From: Leptolyngbya sp. FACHB-261
GTDB taxonomy: Bacteria > Cyanobacteriota > Cyanobacteriia > FACHB-261
DNA: 64,000 nucleotides
Assembly (NCBI RefSeq): GCF_014696065.1
Contig: NZ_JACJPL010000001.1
Coordinates: 310,001 to 374,000 of the forward strand
Direction of reading: 5' to 3'
Both the position numbers and the translations under genes were made by a program. Every line of letters starts with the position of its first letter. Within the stretch, counting starts at the first letter, position 1. The notes under the pieces are model-generated. The model was not told where the DNA came from and ran no database searches. It was given only the letters and a program-made list of their open reading frames with translations. Below are positions 9,118 to 16,242 of this stretch, in pieces.

Positions 9118-9636
9118 ATGTCTGAGCCGTTCATTGGTGAAATTCGATTATTTGCAGGCAACTTTGCCCCTAGAGGTTGGGCCTTCTGCGATGGGCAACT
9201 CCTGCCCCTTGCTCAAAGCACTGCTCTATTTTCTATTTTGGGCACGACCTATGGAGGCAACGGAAAAACCACTTTTGCTCTGCCAGACCTCCGAGGTCGC
9301 GTGCCAATCCATGCAGGCACTGGGTCAGGTCTTAGCCCCTATGAGCTAGGGCAAGCGGGCGGACAAGAGCAAGTCATGTTGACGGTTGCCGAGTTGCCAA
9401 CTCATAGCCATGATGTGTCTGTCAATAGCAAGAAGGCCAATCAACTGGAGCCAGTTGGGCACATTCTTGCTGAAGCGGAACGACGCAAAATCTACAGCAC
9501 AGGCAATCCAGATGCGACCATGCATTCAGCCACAATTGCCAACACCGGTCACAGCCAACCTCACGAAAACCGGCAACCGTACCTCGCTTTGCATTACATC
9601 ATTGCCTTAGAAGGTTTCTTTCCACCGCAACCCTAG
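9118..9636 (+). CDS. Phage tail-collar domain protein (MdpB-like)
   Basis: 172 aa. The N-terminal ~55 residues are a canonical tail-collar domain (PF07484): GEIRLFAGNFAPRGWAFCDG and LPDLRGRVPIHAG. The rest matches the microcystin-dependent-protein-like family, with conserved ELPTHSHDV and a C-terminal QPYLALHYIIALEG. A good ribosome site (GAGGG, 7 bp) precedes ATG 9118. Such proteins are common in bacterial genomes as single genes outside prophages and in extracellular contractile systems; no other phage genes are near, so this is not evidence of a prophage. Function unknown. Confidence 0.88.
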   Translation: MSEPFIGEIRLFAGNFAPRGWAFCDGQLLPLAQSTALFSILGTTYGGNGKTTFALPDLRGRVPIHAGTGSGLSPYELGQAGGQEQVMLTVAELPTHSHDVSVNSKKANQLEPVGHILAEAERRKIYSTGNPDATMHSATIANTGHSQPHENRQPYLALHYIIALEGFFPPQP

Positions 9637-9736
9637 AATGACGGCACCAAAACAAGCTGTAAACGGGTGTGGGAGCTTCGGCCATTTCCACAGAAAGGTC
9701 CATTGCCAGAGAAAGGTAGAGTAGGCTTCACGGTGG

Positions 9737-9793
9737 CGCCTTAGTGCAGGCGAGATCCCAGAGCATCACCTAGGTCCCGCCTGCACTAAGGCG
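9737..9793. repeat. 16-bp perfect inverted repeat between convergent genes
   Basis: Arms CGCCTTAGTGCAGGCG (9737-9752) and its exact complement (9778-9793) flank a 25-nt loop. The flanks are also imperfectly inverted (GGTAGAGT...GGCTTCA on the left, TGAAGC...ACTCTACC on the right), extending the element to about 9714-9820. It lies between two convergent genes and may act as a bidirectional terminator, or be a small MITE. Confidence 0.75.
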
Positions 9794-9814
9794 ATTGCTT
9801 CTGAAGCAGTCACT

Positions 9815-10198
9815 CTACCCTTGCCATTGATTTGCTTCCTCAGCAAAGTTCGCTCGCTGAGGGCGAACGACACAGAATCGATGGCCAGTAGGAGCTTCCA
9901 TCACCCACCAAGTTTGCACCTGCCGAAGACGTTTTGCTCCCAGCTGTTCTAGCCGCCGAACTTCTGCTTCGATGTCATCTGTTTCGATGTCAATATGAAC
10001 TCTGCTGGGATGCTCTACCTTCTGAACTTCGATGTGTAAGTCCTCTGGTTTGGTTGCGAAAGGCACATAGTTTTGGTCTTCTGGCGCTGTTGAAGGCTTA
10101 ATGGCGTAGCCTAATGCCTGGCTCCAAAACTCCACAGCTTGATCGAGGTTTTCAGTTTGGCAGTCAATGATCAAACCGGCGAGTCGACTCTTATGCAT
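9815..10198 (-). CDS. VOC family protein (glyoxalase-like domain)
   Basis: 127 aa, one vicinal-oxygen-chelate module: GLIIDCQTENLDQAVEFWSQ at the start, HIDIETDDIEAEVRRLEQLG in the middle and APTGHRFCVVRPQ at the end. This is the Glyoxalase_6 pattern. Start ATG 10198 is supported by a strong AAGGAG 5-6 bases upstream. Members are metal-dependent or antibiotic-binding proteins; no substrate can be assigned. Confidence 0.85.
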   Translation of the reverse strand: MHKSRLAGLIIDCQTENLDQAVEFWSQALGYAIKPSTAPEDQNYVPFATKPEDLHIEVQKVEHPSRVHIDIETDDIEAEVRRLEQLGAKRLRQVQTWWVMEAPTGHRFCVVRPQRANFAEEANQWQG

Positions 10199-10284
10199 GA
10201 TGCATCTCCTTCAATACTTGTATTTATCGCTTAGTTACCTCTAAGTTAAGGCCTAGTCTACCTTTGGATACTCACGATTCAACT

Positions 10285-10716
10285 TTAGCGCACAATCAAC
10301 CACACCCCTATTAACAATATTCCCAAGCCTAGCAATTTTGTGGTTTCTAGAGGATGCGGAATTGCACCTAGTAGACCGAATTGATCGATCAAGGCAGCTA
10401 ATATAAACTGTGAGGCTACCATTAAAGTAAACCCTGTTGCCAATCCTAATCGAGGTGCTATGTACCCGATGGTAGCAACGATGAATAGTCCCAATAGCCC
10501 AGAGCTGAAAGCATACCAGGGGACATTCTGCCAGGCTCGCAAATTTCCCCAATTTGTCCCAAGCATGACTAAAGCCGCAACTACGCCACCACCCGAGTAA
10601 GTGATGAAGACACTTTCGAGAGTGCCCAGTTTTTGATCCATCACACTCATGAACTGGCTCTGTAATGTGACCACGACTCCTCCCAGAATCGCTAGAATTA
10701 CTGGAAGAATGTCCAT
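10285..10716 (-). CDS. DMT-superfamily transporter, YdcZ/DUF606 type
   Basis: 143 aa, five hydrophobic segments and no long soluble part. The start MDILPVILAILGGVVVTLQS and the GYIAPRLGLATGFTLMVASQ segment are typical of YdcZ (PF04657), a small half-size member of the drug/metabolite transporter superfamily that probably works as a dimer in the inner membrane. Substrate unknown. It ends 86 bp before the VOC start on the same strand, so the two could be cotranscribed. Confidence 0.85.
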   Translation of the reverse strand: MDILPVILAILGGVVVTLQSQFMSVMDQKLGTLESVFITYSGGGVVAALVMLGTNWGNLRAWQNVPWYAFSSGLLGLFIVATIGYIAPRLGLATGFTLMVASQFILAALIDQFGLLGAIPHPLETTKLLGLGILLIGVWLIVR

Positions 10717-11040
10717 TGGGTTACTTCTCTAGGTCTTAAAATAGGTCTTGAAAATCACAGAATGTTAGGCTTCGTATCTGGGCTGATTATTGCGCTTGAC
10801 GTACACAATTACCATACCTCGATACCAACCAGCATCAAGTAGGCTTTTTTAAGCCTCGACCATGGTTGGTAAGGGCTTCGTACTCAGCTCTGATCAGCTG
10901 ATTTTATCTAGAGAGGCTGGCTCACAGAAGCTCGGCTATCCAGGCTTTAGCAATGGCCCACTCCACGCCTCTATCAAGTAGACGCTATCATCAAAGAGCC
11001 GCAAGGCAACCACATAGTGGAATAGACAAGGGAGATGACC
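10717..11040. other. Divergent intergenic region with nested hairpin
   Basis: No coding sequence seen. At 10823-10871 a 9-bp inverted repeat (TACCAACCA / TGGTTGGTA) encloses a second one (AGGCTT tttt AAGCCT), forming a nested hairpin. It could be a leader structure for the DJ-1-like gene or a remnant of a small repeat. Confidence 0.5.
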
Positions 11041-11730
11041 ATGAAAATACTGATGGTGTTAACATCGCATGACAGACTCGGTGATACTGGCAAAAAAACG
11101 GGATTTTGGTTGGAGGAGTTTGCGGCTCCTTATTATGTATTTAAAGATGCAGGTGCCGAGATTACACTGGCTTCTCCCCAAGGTGGACAGCCGCCCCTTG
11201 ATCCTAAAAGTGACGAACCCGATTCCCAAACCGAGGCAACTATTCGTTTCAAGCAAGATACAGAGGCACAAACAGCCCTAGGTAACACCCTTAAGCTATC
11301 AAGTGTGTCGGGTGAGGATTACGATGCTATATTTTATCCCGGTGGTCACGGGCCTTTGTGGGACCTGTCTGAGGATAAAGATTCCATAGCTTTAATCGAA
11401 GCCATGTATGTTGCGGGCAAGCCTGTAGCTGCCGTTTGCCATGCTCCTAGTGTGTTGCGCAATACCAAAACTCATGAGGGATCTCCCCTAATTGAAGGTA
11501 AGTCTGTAACTGGCTTTTCGAACACGGAAGAAGCAGCTGTTGGTTTGACTGATGTTGTGCCATTTCTCCTTGAGGACGAGCTGAAAAAGAGCGGCGGCAA
11601 ATATTCAAAGGCAGAGAACTGGCAGCCCTATGTCGTTAGCGACGGCAATTTGATTACAGGCCAGAATCCGGCGTCATCTGAAGCAGGAGCAAAGGCAGTC
11701 TTGCAACAGCTAAGTATCGCTTCCTCATGA
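11041..11730 (+). CDS. DJ-1/PfpI family protein (type 1 glutamine amidotransferase-like)
   Basis: 229 aa from the second Met. The ribosome site AAGGGAG ends immediately before the upstream ATG (11035) but sits 5-7 bases from ATG 11041, so the latter is chosen. The protein has the Hsp31/HchA-like layout: MKILMVLTSHDRLGDTG start, FYPGGHGPLWDL oxyanion loop, and the nucleophilic Cys (residue 133) in AAVCHAPSVL. Members are glyoxalase III, chaperones or deglycases that handle methylglyoxal and stress damage; which activity applies here is not determinable. A strong hairpin follows the stop. Confidence 0.88.
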   Translation: MKILMVLTSHDRLGDTGKKTGFWLEEFAAPYYVFKDAGAEITLASPQGGQPPLDPKSDEPDSQTEATIRFKQDTEAQTALGNTLKLSSVSGEDYDAIFYPGGHGPLWDLSEDKDSIALIEAMYVAGKPVAAVCHAPSVLRNTKTHEGSPLIEGKSVTGFSNTEEAAVGLTDVVPFLLEDELKKSGGKYSKAENWQPYVVSDGNLITGQNPASSEAGAKAVLQQLSIASS

Positions 11731-11738
11731 AAAAGGCG

Positions 11739-11772
11739 TCGAGGCGAGTAGCTGGCTAGCTACTCGCCTCGA
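11739..11772 (+). terminator. Long perfect hairpin after the DJ-1-like gene
   Basis: A 15-bp perfect stem (TCGAGGCGAGTAGCT and complement) with a GGCT loop begins 8 bp after the stop. The following TTCTT is only a weak T-run, so termination may be moderate. Confidence 0.8.
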
Positions 11773-11985
11773 TTCTTAAGTACAAGGCTCAATGGTAAAT
11801 TAATCAATCCCTATCGCTACGCAAACACTTTGACCGACGCCAAGGTACGCTTCTATTGGAGTGGCAAGTTTTACAGTTGTGTAGCTGCGGAGGGAGTTCT
11901 CTCAGCCTTAGAACTGGCACCTGAAGCGAGAAAAGATATTCTGATTCTTTTAACGGATGGTCTCAGGGTTTGTTTGATCGTTTAG
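11773..11985 (+). pseudogene. Coding-like remnant without a start
   Basis: One plus frame is open for 70 codons up to TAG at 11983. It reads like real protein (NPYRYANTLTDAKVRFYWSG, then CVAAEGVLSALELAPEARKD), yet has no initiator and its upstream side runs into the terminator hairpin. The last ~35 bp overlap the 3' end of the HNH gene. It looks like the tail of a lost gene. Family not recognised. Confidence 0.3.
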
Positions 11986-12423
11986 GGATCGAAGTAGTTT
12001 ACTAGGACGTGCAGATTTCACAGCAAGATAGAGTACGGGATATCGAGTGAACATATAATGCTCATACTCATACCAATGCATATCCCCTTTTCTTTGGTTA
12101 CAGGCCCTGCAAATCACCCACAAATTTTCGAAGTTCAGTGACAACCAAGGATACTGTGCCCTGGGTAGTTTGTGATCGATAGTCTTACCGCCAGTTTTAG
12201 AGTAGCTTTTCTCACAAATTGGGCAATCCCAGTCGGAGTGGTCTTTTACCCAATCCTTACTCTCCTGGGTTGTTCCACACTCAAAGTCACCGCTCACATA
12301 GCGCCAGTAATCGAATCTCCTGTAGTCTTCAAAATCTTGAGGAGTTAATCTGTGATATCGCTTACCACCAATTTCGTCCGCGAGCCTAAATAGTTCCCCA
12401 AGTTCCTTCCCCTCAAGATTCAT
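11950..12423 (-). CDS. HNH endonuclease, last gene of a three-gene operon
   Basis: 157 aa. The HNH/zinc-ribbon core is complete: CPIC (C67, C70), the DH pair D83-H84 in KTIDHKLPRA, Asn100 in NFENLWVICRAC, second knuckle C105/C108, then Asn109 and Lys112. These residues bind the catalytic metal and structural zinc in HNH nucleases, which cut DNA. An N-terminal stretch (residues 8-35, LGELFRLADEIGGKRY) resembles a stretch in the upstream gene. Start 12423 is 11 bp after the neighbour's stop, so the operon reads coiled-coil, basic protein, HNH. Phage defence or mobile DNA processing are both possible; context favours a small defence-type module but there is no direct proof. Confidence 0.85.
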   Translation of the reverse strand: MNLEGKELGELFRLADEIGGKRYHRLTPQDFEDYRRFDYWRYVSGDFECGTTQESKDWVKDHSDWDCPICEKSYSKTGGKTIDHKLPRAQYPWLSLNFENLWVICRACNQRKGDMHWYEYEHYMFTRYPVLYLAVKSARPSKLLRSLNDQTNPETIR

Positions 12424-12434
12424 AGCCTCTCTCC

Positions 12435-12866
12435 CTAGGATCTAACAGTTCCATAGGACTTTTGATTGCGTTTTTTTCGAGCTTTTTGGTCAGCTTTAGT
12501 GCTGAAATCAATGGTTTCAACTTCAATGTCAGGAAACTGCCGATCGACCTCTTCTGCAATCTCGTTGACTTCTTCAGATAGCCTTTGATTAAACTCTTGT
12601 ATCTCTCGATTGGTAATATATTTGTTGCCGATGCGATCAGCTTCTAAAAATAGTTCCCCAAGGGTCAGCTCCTCTAATTCGTATTTATCTAAAAATTCCT
12701 GGATTTTCTGAAACAAATTGACAACATTGTCCCAACCAACATTTCTATAGCTATTGTCCCTCAGCCATTGCTGGTCTTCTTTGCGAAGTTTAGCTCGCTT
12801 CCTAGAGTTAGCACGCTGAACCTCGTGGTAGCTCATTGCGTTAAACTTTCTTTTTTGGCTTGCCAT
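12435..12866 (-). CDS. Unknown small charged protein of the HNH operon
   Basis: 143 aa, Lys/Arg-rich at both ends (SRKRAKLRKEDQQW at the start, KADQKARKKRNQK at the end) with an acidic, helical centre. Residues 69-95 contain LGELFLEADRIGNKYITNRE, a pattern that recurs at the N-terminus of the HNH nuclease next door. No known domain is recognised. Spacing to its neighbours is 12 and 11 bp, so the three genes are certainly one transcript. The basic ends suggest nucleic-acid binding; the shared motif suggests both proteins bind the same partner, possibly the coiled-coil protein. Both are inferences. Confidence 0.7.
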   Translation of the reverse strand: MASQKRKFNAMSYHEVQRANSRKRAKLRKEDQQWLRDNSYRNVGWDNVVNLFQKIQEFLDKYELEELTLGELFLEADRIGNKYITNREIQEFNQRLSEEVNEIAEEVDRQFPDIEVETIDFSTKADQKARKKRNQKSYGTVRS

Positions 12867-12878
12867 TAGTTTAAGTCC

Positions 12879-13463
12879 TTAACCTAGCGTTGAACCAAAC
12901 ATTTTAATGAGCGCCTTTCGAATTTCACTGTCTTCATATTGCAAAAGCTTCTTTGTGCTCATCGCTAGCTTGAGTCTAATTTCGTCAACCAAGTTCTTTA
13001 AGGCTTTGTTATCCTTTTTGAGTTGATCATTTGCTTCTGTCAACTCATTGTTCCGAGAACTTAGAGTTTTGACTTCAACCCCTAAATCTCTATTCTCAGC
13101 AGATAATTTTTGAATATCAGCTTCCAGCTTTTCTCTTTCCTGCTCTAATTGCTTTTTTCTAGCTCCAAGCGGTTCTTTGTTTTTCTCTAGAGTTTTAATA
13201 GACTCTTCTAAACCGCGATACTCTGTTTTCAGGGATTTCAGTTTACTTTCTGCCTGGTTACGCATCCTTGAGTAGTAGGAGTTCTTGTTCCCCAGGCTAG
13301 AATTCTTTTGAGCAAAAGATTCGACAAGTTTGATTGCACTGGGCTCTCTACTGAGAAGGTGAAGTATCTTCTGACATTCCTCCTTACTCAGTTCCTGGCT
13401 GATATTCTTATTGATACCGTATTTTTCTTTCAGTATACTTTGGAGCTCATCTTTTGACGCCAT
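12879..13463 (-). CDS. Coiled-coil protein, first gene of the HNH operon
   Basis: 194 aa. Residues 1-50 form a small globular part (MASKDELQSILKEKYGI...). Residues ~65-170 are a long, heptad-rich coiled coil (Lys/Glu/Leu-rich, e.g. ARKKQLEQEREKLEADIQKL and NNELTEANDQLKKDNKALKN). A short tail follows. No enzymatic motif. It begins the operon, 12 bp before the second gene. The pairing of a coiled-coil sensor or scaffold with a nuclease is a recurring layout in uncharacterised defence modules, but this particular trio is not one I recognise. Confidence 0.72.
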   Translation of the reverse strand: MASKDELQSILKEKYGINKNISQELSKEECQKILHLLSREPSAIKLVESFAQKNSSLGNKNSYYSRMRNQAESKLKSLKTEYRGLEESIKTLEKNKEPLGARKKQLEQEREKLEADIQKLSAENRDLGVEVKTLSSRNNELTEANDQLKKDNKALKNLVDEIRLKLAMSTKKLLQYEDSEIRKALIKMFGSTLG

Positions 13464-14110
13464 TAGTTACCTCCAGAAATTAGCATTTCAACTACATGGG
13501 GATAGATCATAAGATCCCAATTGCTATACCAAGCCAATCTACCGTAGCGAAAGAAACTTGCATATTCATGCTATACAGAGGTCAGGTCCCTGTGTGTGTA
13601 TTGTTCCCAGTTTTTACGTGGCTCAGCACGATTTTCATTTATTCTTCATTCAATCTTAGTGATATTGCGGTGTGGGTTGACTCCACCTGTCCTAAATCTA
13701 CTGAGATCATTCAGTTGCTTCAGAGGCAGTAATCTCCAGGCAGCAAAACCTATACAAAGCACCTTGTACCAAACTTTTTGCTTCGCATCGTCTAGCGCAA
13801 CTTCTTTGGTTAGTATAACAACGGCTCCTTTCGAGGCAGAATACACCGCCAAGAAAGGTTTAGAGACCAAATCATTGACACTAGAGATTATGATTCACAT
13901 AATGCAATCGCCACGCCTCTACACCTTCTGATGCGGCATTTAATAGATACTATTGAGAGCCGATTCCAGCCTAAGCAAGTTGTTCAGTCCAATCAGATTC
14001 GCTGTAACTGCAACTTAAAAGACAAAATAGTTTCACCGACTCAAGAGCGAATGGTACTTCGAATCGAGGGTAGCCTGATATTCCGCTCACTGAGCACAGA
14101 CGGGTTTGAA
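13464..14110. other. Gene-poor region with decayed sequence
   Basis: About 650 bp upstream of the HNH operon holds no intact gene. The only recognisable coding piece is the SDR fragment at 13745-13870. Short frames on both strands lack family features. Confidence 0.5.
13745..13870 (-). pseudogene. Short-chain dehydrogenase fragment
   Basis: About 40 codons read FLAVYSASKGAVVILTKEVA followed by LDDAKQKVWYKVLC. The YxxxK catalytic pair and its helix are unmistakably from a classical SDR, but the NAD-binding N-terminus and the C-terminus are absent. A remnant of a deleted gene. Confidence 0.7.
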
Positions 14111-14156
14111 TCCTAACGGTAGCTTCAGCTGTGCCAGTGTAGCGGGGTCGTTATAC
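14111..14156 (-). repeat. Candidate short attC-like site after the beta-lactamase gene
   Basis: Read on the minus strand, GTATAAC (14156-14150) lies 25 bp after the beta-lactamase stop and GTTAGGA (14117-14111) closes the site; AACG/CGTT can pair. The form resembles the better-supported sites further right, but at 46 bp it is short and the inner arms pair poorly. Confidence 0.25.
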
Positions 14157-14180
14157 TGTATTACTCAGAAAACAAAGCAC

Positions 14181-15134
14181 TCACAGCACTGCAAGATCCT
14201 TAAAGCAGCGACGTGTCAATTCTAGACGAGCGGCTGGATCTTTCTCACTGCGAATGTCAATATTAGTGGCAAAAAAGTAAGTATTTTCGCCTTTCTCCAA
14301 ATAGCCGACGTACCATCCAATTTTCGGCATTACATCATCCGCAAACCCTACCCAACCTGTCTTACCTCGGATTGTGTAGTCTGGAGTTTTCTCCATAATC
14401 ATAATGTCTTTGACAAGGGAGAAAGATCTCTCAGAGAAGGGTAAATCGTTATTGTAGAGACGGCGAAGAAACTGAATTTGCTCTTGAGGTGTGATGCGAA
14501 GTTCTCCCTCTAACCAGAATTTGTCAATGTCATCCTTACCACCAATTCTTCGATTGCCGTAGCCTAATTGAGCTACCCATTTTTGCATTTGCTCGTAGCC
14601 CACTCGACGAGCTAGCACTTGATAAAACCAAATGGCGGAAAGCTTGATTGCCTCTCTCATATTCAAGTCTCGGTTCCAGGCAGGAACCTTTCTTTGAATT
14701 CCATCCCAGGTTAAAACGGCAGCTTCATCTGAAATGACTCCAGTCTCCAACGAGATTAGAGAATTGAGAATCTTGAATGTTGATGAAGGTAAAAAAGCGG
14801 TTGAATTTCGATTGGGGTTATGTTGATAAGTCCGATTATTCTTCAAATCCTGGATTAGGATAGAGCCTTCTACGTTCAAGTCTCGAAAGTGCCTTGAAAA
14901 ATCGATTTCTCGATTAGCGTTTGATTGAGCGACTTCCGTACTAGAAGGTTGAACCTTTAGAGCTGGGAGCGTTGAAGCTACCTGTATAGACTGAAACAAG
15001 ACGGCAGCTATACAAGCCAAGGTTAGAAAAGCAGCAATAGACAAATGAAGGATTCGACCCGCAGGCTTCGATAGGGAAAGAAATCGTGAGCGGGATTGAA
15101 CTACTCTCACCCAATTTCTGATTCTAGAATTCAT
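14181..15134 (-). CDS. Class D (OXA-type) serine beta-lactamase
   Basis: 317 aa. Residues ~28-50 are a hydrophobic signal or anchor. The class D active site is complete: S118-T-F-K121 (nucleophile Ser and carbamylated Lys in PSSTFKILNSL), S166-A-I (second motif), Y192-G-N194, Trp208 in FWLEGELRITP, and K258-T-G260 in RGKTGWVGF. The enzyme opens beta-lactam rings in the periplasm; BlaR1/MecR1 sensor domains share the fold, but the Trp/WLEG segment and absence of a metalloprotease part indicate an enzyme. A candidate attC-like site lies just after its stop, which fits capture as a cassette. Spectrum of activity cannot be predicted. Confidence 0.88.
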   Translation of the reverse strand: MNSRIRNWVRVVQSRSRFLSLSKPAGRILHLSIAAFLTLACIAAVLFQSIQVASTLPALKVQPSSTEVAQSNANREIDFSRHFRDLNVEGSILIQDLKNNRTYQHNPNRNSTAFLPSSTFKILNSLISLETGVISDEAAVLTWDGIQRKVPAWNRDLNMREAIKLSAIWFYQVLARRVGYEQMQKWVAQLGYGNRRIGGKDDIDKFWLEGELRITPQEQIQFLRRLYNNDLPFSERSFSLVKDIMIMEKTPDYTIRGKTGWVGFADDVMPKIGWYVGYLEKGENTYFFATNIDIRSEKDPAARLELTRRCFKDLAVL

Positions 15135-15652
15135 GATACAGACGTCTCACCCAAATTTGAACGCAAAGAAATTGCTGAACCTGTTGTCCTAAAAGACAGC
15201 AAGTCGTCTGACCGTTGAACTTAACAACGTACAGCAAGCGTAGCGGATTATGCACCCGACGCACTAATTTGATGCGCGGCTGCTAGACTGCTTAAGATTA
15301 ATGATGAACAGTCGAATGTTGTCACAGGTATTGCTACAGATCACCCCCAAAATAGGTGAATAGGCAGAGGGTTTCTATCTATTGTTCTAAATTGAGCAAA
15401 CAGACAAAATTTTCATAGCTACAGGGGTAGTACGTTGCTTCTATAGCTAGTACTAAGCGCACGTTGGATCTTTCTAGCTATCCAAACCAGCACCCAGGTC
15501 AGCCTTTTGGCACGAGGACGAGACACAACTCAGTCAAGACATTACACCTACTGCGCAGAAACTTTTTCTGGGCAACAGATCAGATGCTACGGCATGCTGT
15601 GCTTTCACAGTTATTACAACAACTTCATTCAGGCTTGAATTACACTCGATTA
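15135..15652. other. Intergenic region, 518 bp
   Basis: No convincing gene. It contains CGTTG/CAACG arms around AACTTAACAACG (15204-15222), resembling a decayed recombination-site end, and at 15359-15386 one copy of the TAGGCAG short hairpin repeat also found near 37.6, 40.5 and 43.6 kb. Confidence 0.45.
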
Positions 15653-16144
15653 CTACTTCTCAAACGAAATTAAAAACTTGCGCAGCAATTGGGTTAGAGC
15701 TTTACGTTCCGCTTCCTCTAGGACGCTAAGGAGACGATGCTCATTAACAACATGAGCCTCAACTGCTTTTTCAATCAGGTTGAAACCTTTATCGGTCAAT
15801 TGAACCAGCATCCCTCGACGATCGCTTGAAACAGGAATGCGCTCCACAAGGTCCGCTTGTTCTAAGCGGTCAATACGATGCGTCATCGTACCAGACGAAA
15901 CCATCAAGGTGTTGAATAGCTCGGTCGGCGAAAGTTGGTACGGCTGACCAGAGCGGCGCAGTGTAGCCAGCACATCAAATTCTCCAGCATTCAAGCCAAA
16001 GTCTGAAAATGTCTCTTGAATCGCTCGGTCTAAGTATTTGGCCAGTCGCCCCATCCTGCCAATAATGCCCATTGGCGATACATCCAAGTCAGGGCGCTCT
16101 CTCTGCCATTGAGCCAAAATCGCATCAACTGGATCGGCATTCAT
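15653..16144 (-). CDS. MarR-family transcriptional regulator
   Basis: 163 aa from ATG 16144; a GTG at 16159 would add five residues. The winged helix-turn-helix is clear: FDVLATLRRSGQPYQLSPTE (helix 1-2), SSGTMTHRIDRLEQADLVER (recognition helix) and the wing DRRGMLVQLTDKG. Members repress efflux or stress genes and release DNA on binding phenolic or drug ligands. It is divergent from an EamA exporter, with two matching operator-like repeats in between, so it very probably controls both itself and the exporter. Confidence 0.92.
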   Translation of the reverse strand: MNADPVDAILAQWQRERPDLDVSPMGIIGRMGRLAKYLDRAIQETFSDFGLNAGEFDVLATLRRSGQPYQLSPTELFNTLMVSSGTMTHRIDRLEQADLVERIPVSSDRRGMLVQLTDKGFNLIEKAVEAHVVNEHRLLSVLEEAERKALTQLLRKFLISFEK

Positions 16145-16164
16145 CGAAATGCTACCCACCTAGA

Positions 16165-16238
16165 AGTCTTGACGCCAACTATCTTACCATCAAGATAAAT
16201 GCTAGAATCTTGACATCAAGTATCTTGAGATCAAGATA
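16165..16238. promoter_or_regulatory. Duplicated MarR operator region
   Basis: Two direct copies, 41 bp apart (16165-16197 and 16206-16238), of a roughly 33-bp block. The right copy ends in a near-perfect palindrome TATCTTGA-GA-TCAAGATA (16221-16238); the left has the imperfect equivalent (16180-16197). One copy lies by each divergent start, which suits repression of both genes by MarR. Confidence 0.82.
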
Positions 16239-16242
16239 AATC

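Noticed and set aside
9118-9636. Prophage called from the tail-collar protein
   Set aside because: No other structural, lysis or integrase genes nearby; the family is common as single genes.
14095-14125. A tRNA-like T-loop sequence (GGGTTTGAATCC)
   Set aside because: No acceptor, D or anticodon arms could be laid out around it; the matching acceptor strand is absent.
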